A stretch of 6,839 bases of DNA. It comes from an uncultured Candidatus Saccharibacteria bacterium (GTDB taxonomy: Bacteria; Patescibacteriota; Saccharimonadia; Saccharimonadales; Saccharimonadaceae). Under the pieces are notes generated by a model. That model was not told the DNA's origin and did not search any database. It saw only the letters and a program-made list of their open reading frames with translations. The position numbers were made by a program, and so were the translations under genes. This document shows positions 5,989 to 6,839 of this stretch, piece after piece (within the stretch, counting starts at the first letter, position 1; the number at the start of each line of letters is the position of its first letter). The stretch lies in NCBI GenBank assembly GCA_947253405.1, contig CAMXZF010000035.1, forward strand, positions 1 to 6,839, written 5' to 3'.

Positions 5989-6393
5989 CTAGATTATTAC
6001 GAGATAACGAAAGTCGCCTTCATCTCCTTTTTCGGTGCAGTGAATTGGGTTAAAGCATAGCCAGCCATCAACTTTTTGGTATTTTTGCCAATCGGGAAAG
6101 CGAATATTCATCTGCTTGACAACAACGCTTTTACGATAGGCGAATGAGTCGTTTTCTGCAAATGCAATAGAAAAGGCTGGCTTCATAAAAAGTTGATCGT
6201 TTCGAGCACTGTTTTTGCTTTCAACTATCATTAGTTTACTAAAATCGTGTAGGTCTATTATATAGTCCATTATGATAGAGTCTTTGCTGTCACGCGCATA
6301 CTCTTCACGTTCGCAAACTAAAAATCTTTCTGCCTTAAACCTATTTTGTAGAGTTTCAGACATTTCTATTAAGTTTGGGTGATGATAGTTCAT
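5989..6393 (-). CDS. Unrecognised 134-aa protein, possible PD-(D/E)XK-like fold
   Basis: I do not recognise this protein with confidence. It is soluble, with no signal peptide or membrane segment, and rich in aromatic and charged residues. The segment DYIIDLHDF (43-51) followed by SKLMIVESKN (52-61) looks like the core of PD-(D/E)XK nucleases: an acidic residue before a hairpin, then a hydrophobic strand ending in E58-x-K60. No other nuclease motif is clear, so this is a weak hypothesis. A second conserved-looking stretch is PDWQKYQKVDGWLCF (100-114). The ATG at 6393 is supported by AAAGG seven bases upstream; the next in-frame ATG at codon 11 lacks such a site. It converges on secA across a hairpin and sits back to back with a tRNA gene. 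An inverted repeat covers its probable promoter, hinting at regulation. Confidence 0.75.
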   Translation of the reverse strand: MNYHHPNLIEMSETLQNRFKAERFLVCEREEYARDSKDSIIMDYIIDLHDFSKLMIVESKNSARNDQLFMKPAFSIAFAENDSFAYRKSVVVKQMNIRFPDWQKYQKVDGWLCFNPIHCTEKGDEGDFRYLVII

Positions 6394-6399
6394 ATTAGA

Positions 6400-6404
6400 A
6401 CCTT
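6400..6404 (-). promoter_or_regulatory. Ribosome-binding site of the 134-aa gene
   Basis: On the minus strand GCTGAAAGGTTCTAAT precedes the ATG at 6393. The AAAGG seven bases upstream is a moderate Shine-Dalgarno sequence and decides this start over the ATG at codon 11. Confidence 0.6.
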
Positions 6405-6420
6405 TCAGCTGTAATGTACA

Positions 6421-6444
6421 ACTACTAATAGGATTTATAGTAGT
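6421..6444 (-). promoter_or_regulatory. Probable promoter of the 134-aa gene overlapped by an inverted repeat
   Basis: A minus-strand TATAAA (6439 to 6434) is a fair -10, giving a start near 6427 and a leader of about 34 nt. No good -35 is visible in the very AT-rich upstream DNA. ACTACTA (6421-6427) and TAGTAGT (6438-6444) are perfect inverted 7-mers spaced by 10 bp. They flank the -10 and the expected start, as a repressor operator would. Confidence 0.35.
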
Positions 6445-6524
6445 AATAAATTTATATAATATTTAATTATTTTTAGCAACCTTAAGCGAGATAAAAAGCC
6501 TGCTTATATGATGGCTAGGCAGTG

Positions 6525-6533
6525 TGGTACAAT
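6525..6533 (+). promoter_or_regulatory. Extended -10 promoter of tRNA-Pro
   Basis: TGGTACAAT at 6525-6533 matches an extended -10 (TGn plus TACAAT). Transcription is expected near 6540, about 13 nt before the mature tRNA 5' end. No clear -35 is seen. Confidence 0.55.
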
Positions 6534-6552
6534 TTATATTAGTCGCAATTTA

Positions 6553-6628
6553 CGGGGTGTGGCGCAGTTGGTAGCGCGCAGCGTTCGGGACGCTGAGGTC
6601 GTCCGTTCAAGTCGGATCACCCCGACCA
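6553..6628 (+). tRNA. tRNA-Pro, anticodon CGG
   Basis: A complete 76-nt cloverleaf with encoded CCA. Acceptor stem CGGGGTG (6553-6559) pairs with CACCCCG (6618-6624), followed by discriminator A and CCA (6626-6628). The D-stem is GCGC/GCGC with loop AGTTGGTA. Anticodon stem CAGCG/CGCTG encloses loop TTCGGGA, giving anticodon CGG (6586-6588), which reads proline CCG. The variable loop is AGGTC. T-stem GTCCG/CGGAT (one G-T pair) has loop TTCAAGT. The C1-G72 first pair is the hallmark of bacterial tRNA-Pro. There is no intron. The mature sequence shows no mismatched stem, so it should be functional. Confidence 0.97.
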
Positions 6629-6632
6629 GTGT

Positions 6633-6682
6633 TTGCGCTTTTAATCATCACTATAGTATAATATTAACCATAAGCGAAGAGG
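6633..6682 (+). promoter_or_regulatory. Promoter and ribosome-binding site of the window's last gene
   Basis: TTGCGC (6633-6638), an 18-bp spacer and a perfect TATAAT (6657-6662) make the most complete -35/-10 pair in the window. Transcription should start near 6669. AGAGGG at about 6677-6682, 12 nt before the ATG at 6695, is the probable ribosome-binding site. No terminator is seen between the tRNA and this promoter. Confidence 0.55.
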
Positions 6683-6694
6683 GATTGTAATTTA

Positions 6695-6839
6695 ATGTTG
6701 AACTATCGGGGTGATTTAATTTCTATCAAAAAGACTTTTAGGTTAGCAGGTGTACTAAAAACCCTATCTTTTCTAACTCTAGTCCTACCATCTCTCTATA
6801 TCTTACTATCTAGTCTATCTCTACCTAATCTAGTTAAAG
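6695..6839 (+). CDS. N-terminus of an unidentified membrane-anchored protein (cut by window edge)
   Basis: The reading frame from the ATG stays open for 48 codons to the window end. It begins MLNYRGDLISIKKTFRLAGV, a positively charged segment, followed by a hydrophobic stretch LKTLSFLTLVLPSLYILLSS (21-40). This looks like a signal anchor or first transmembrane helix, N-terminus inside. No family can be named from this fragment. It is preceded by a good promoter and a purine-rich ribosome-binding site. Nine of its fourteen leucines use CTA, whereas TTA is common in the other genes; a short sample may explain this. The coding call rests on start context and membrane-like composition, not homology. 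Confidence 0.6.
   Translation, partial: MLNYRGDLISIKKTFRLAGVLKTLSFLTLVLPSLYILLSSLSLPNLVK

Noticed and set aside
6498..6521. Hairpin GCCT...AGGC before the tRNA as a terminator
   Set aside because: Only four pairs with a long loop and no T run; it overlaps the region upstream of the tRNA promoter.
6553..6628. tRNA-Pro gene as an attachment site for a mobile element
   Set aside because: No second copy of the tRNA 3' end and no integrase are present in the window.
6508..6690. 60-aa plus-strand open frame
   Set aside because: It runs across the complete tRNA-Pro gene, so it is a chance frame.

Overview
This is an AT-rich, gene-dense bacterial window of housekeeping genes with short intergenic gaps. 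The standard genetic code fits: no in-frame UGA occurs in the long genes, and UGA closes one small gene. Several traits suggest a Patescibacteria/CPR bacterium, most likely Saccharibacteria (TM7)-like. These are lineage-type insertions in SecA, a SecA tail with no zinc-binding motif, short simple promoters, and genes that appear to have no 5' leader. The taxonomic call is inference and was not tested by a search.

Layout. Positions 1-605 (minus) hold the N-terminal two thirds of ruvB, the Holliday-junction branch-migration motor, cut by the window edge. Positions 653-1075 (minus) hold a small unrecognised two-helix membrane protein that could be co-transcribed with ruvB. A 53-bp divergent promoter region with a 15-bp palindrome separates it from serS (1129-2373, plus; seryl-tRNA synthetase). 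Next come hpf (2416-2790, plus; ribosome hibernation factor), an intrinsic terminator, and secA (2907-5822, plus; preprotein translocase ATPase). The hpf-secA order is a recurrent bacterial arrangement. A strong GC-rich hairpin follows secA. Positions 5989-6393 (minus) hold an unrecognised 134-aa protein with a weak resemblance to PD-(D/E)XK nucleases and an inverted repeat over its probable promoter. A tRNA-Pro(CGG) gene with encoded CCA lies at 6553-6628. The window ends in the first 48 codons of a probable membrane-anchored protein (6695 onward, plus).

The most striking pattern is in the start signals. Three genes (ruvB, the 140-aa membrane protein, serS) have a clear -10 hexamer ending only 6-7 nt before the start codon and no Shine-Dalgarno sequence, so their mRNAs should begin at the start codon. 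The other four (hpf, secA, the 134-aa gene, the terminal gene) have the -10 32-40 nt upstream and a purine-rich ribosome-binding site. Two initiation modes therefore appear side by side.

Functionally the window covers DNA repair, tRNA charging, ribosome dormancy, protein export and one tRNA, plus three unassigned small or partial genes. I see no CRISPR array, insertion sequence, integrase, attachment site or recognisable defence operon. No stretch longer than about 170 bases lacks a gene.
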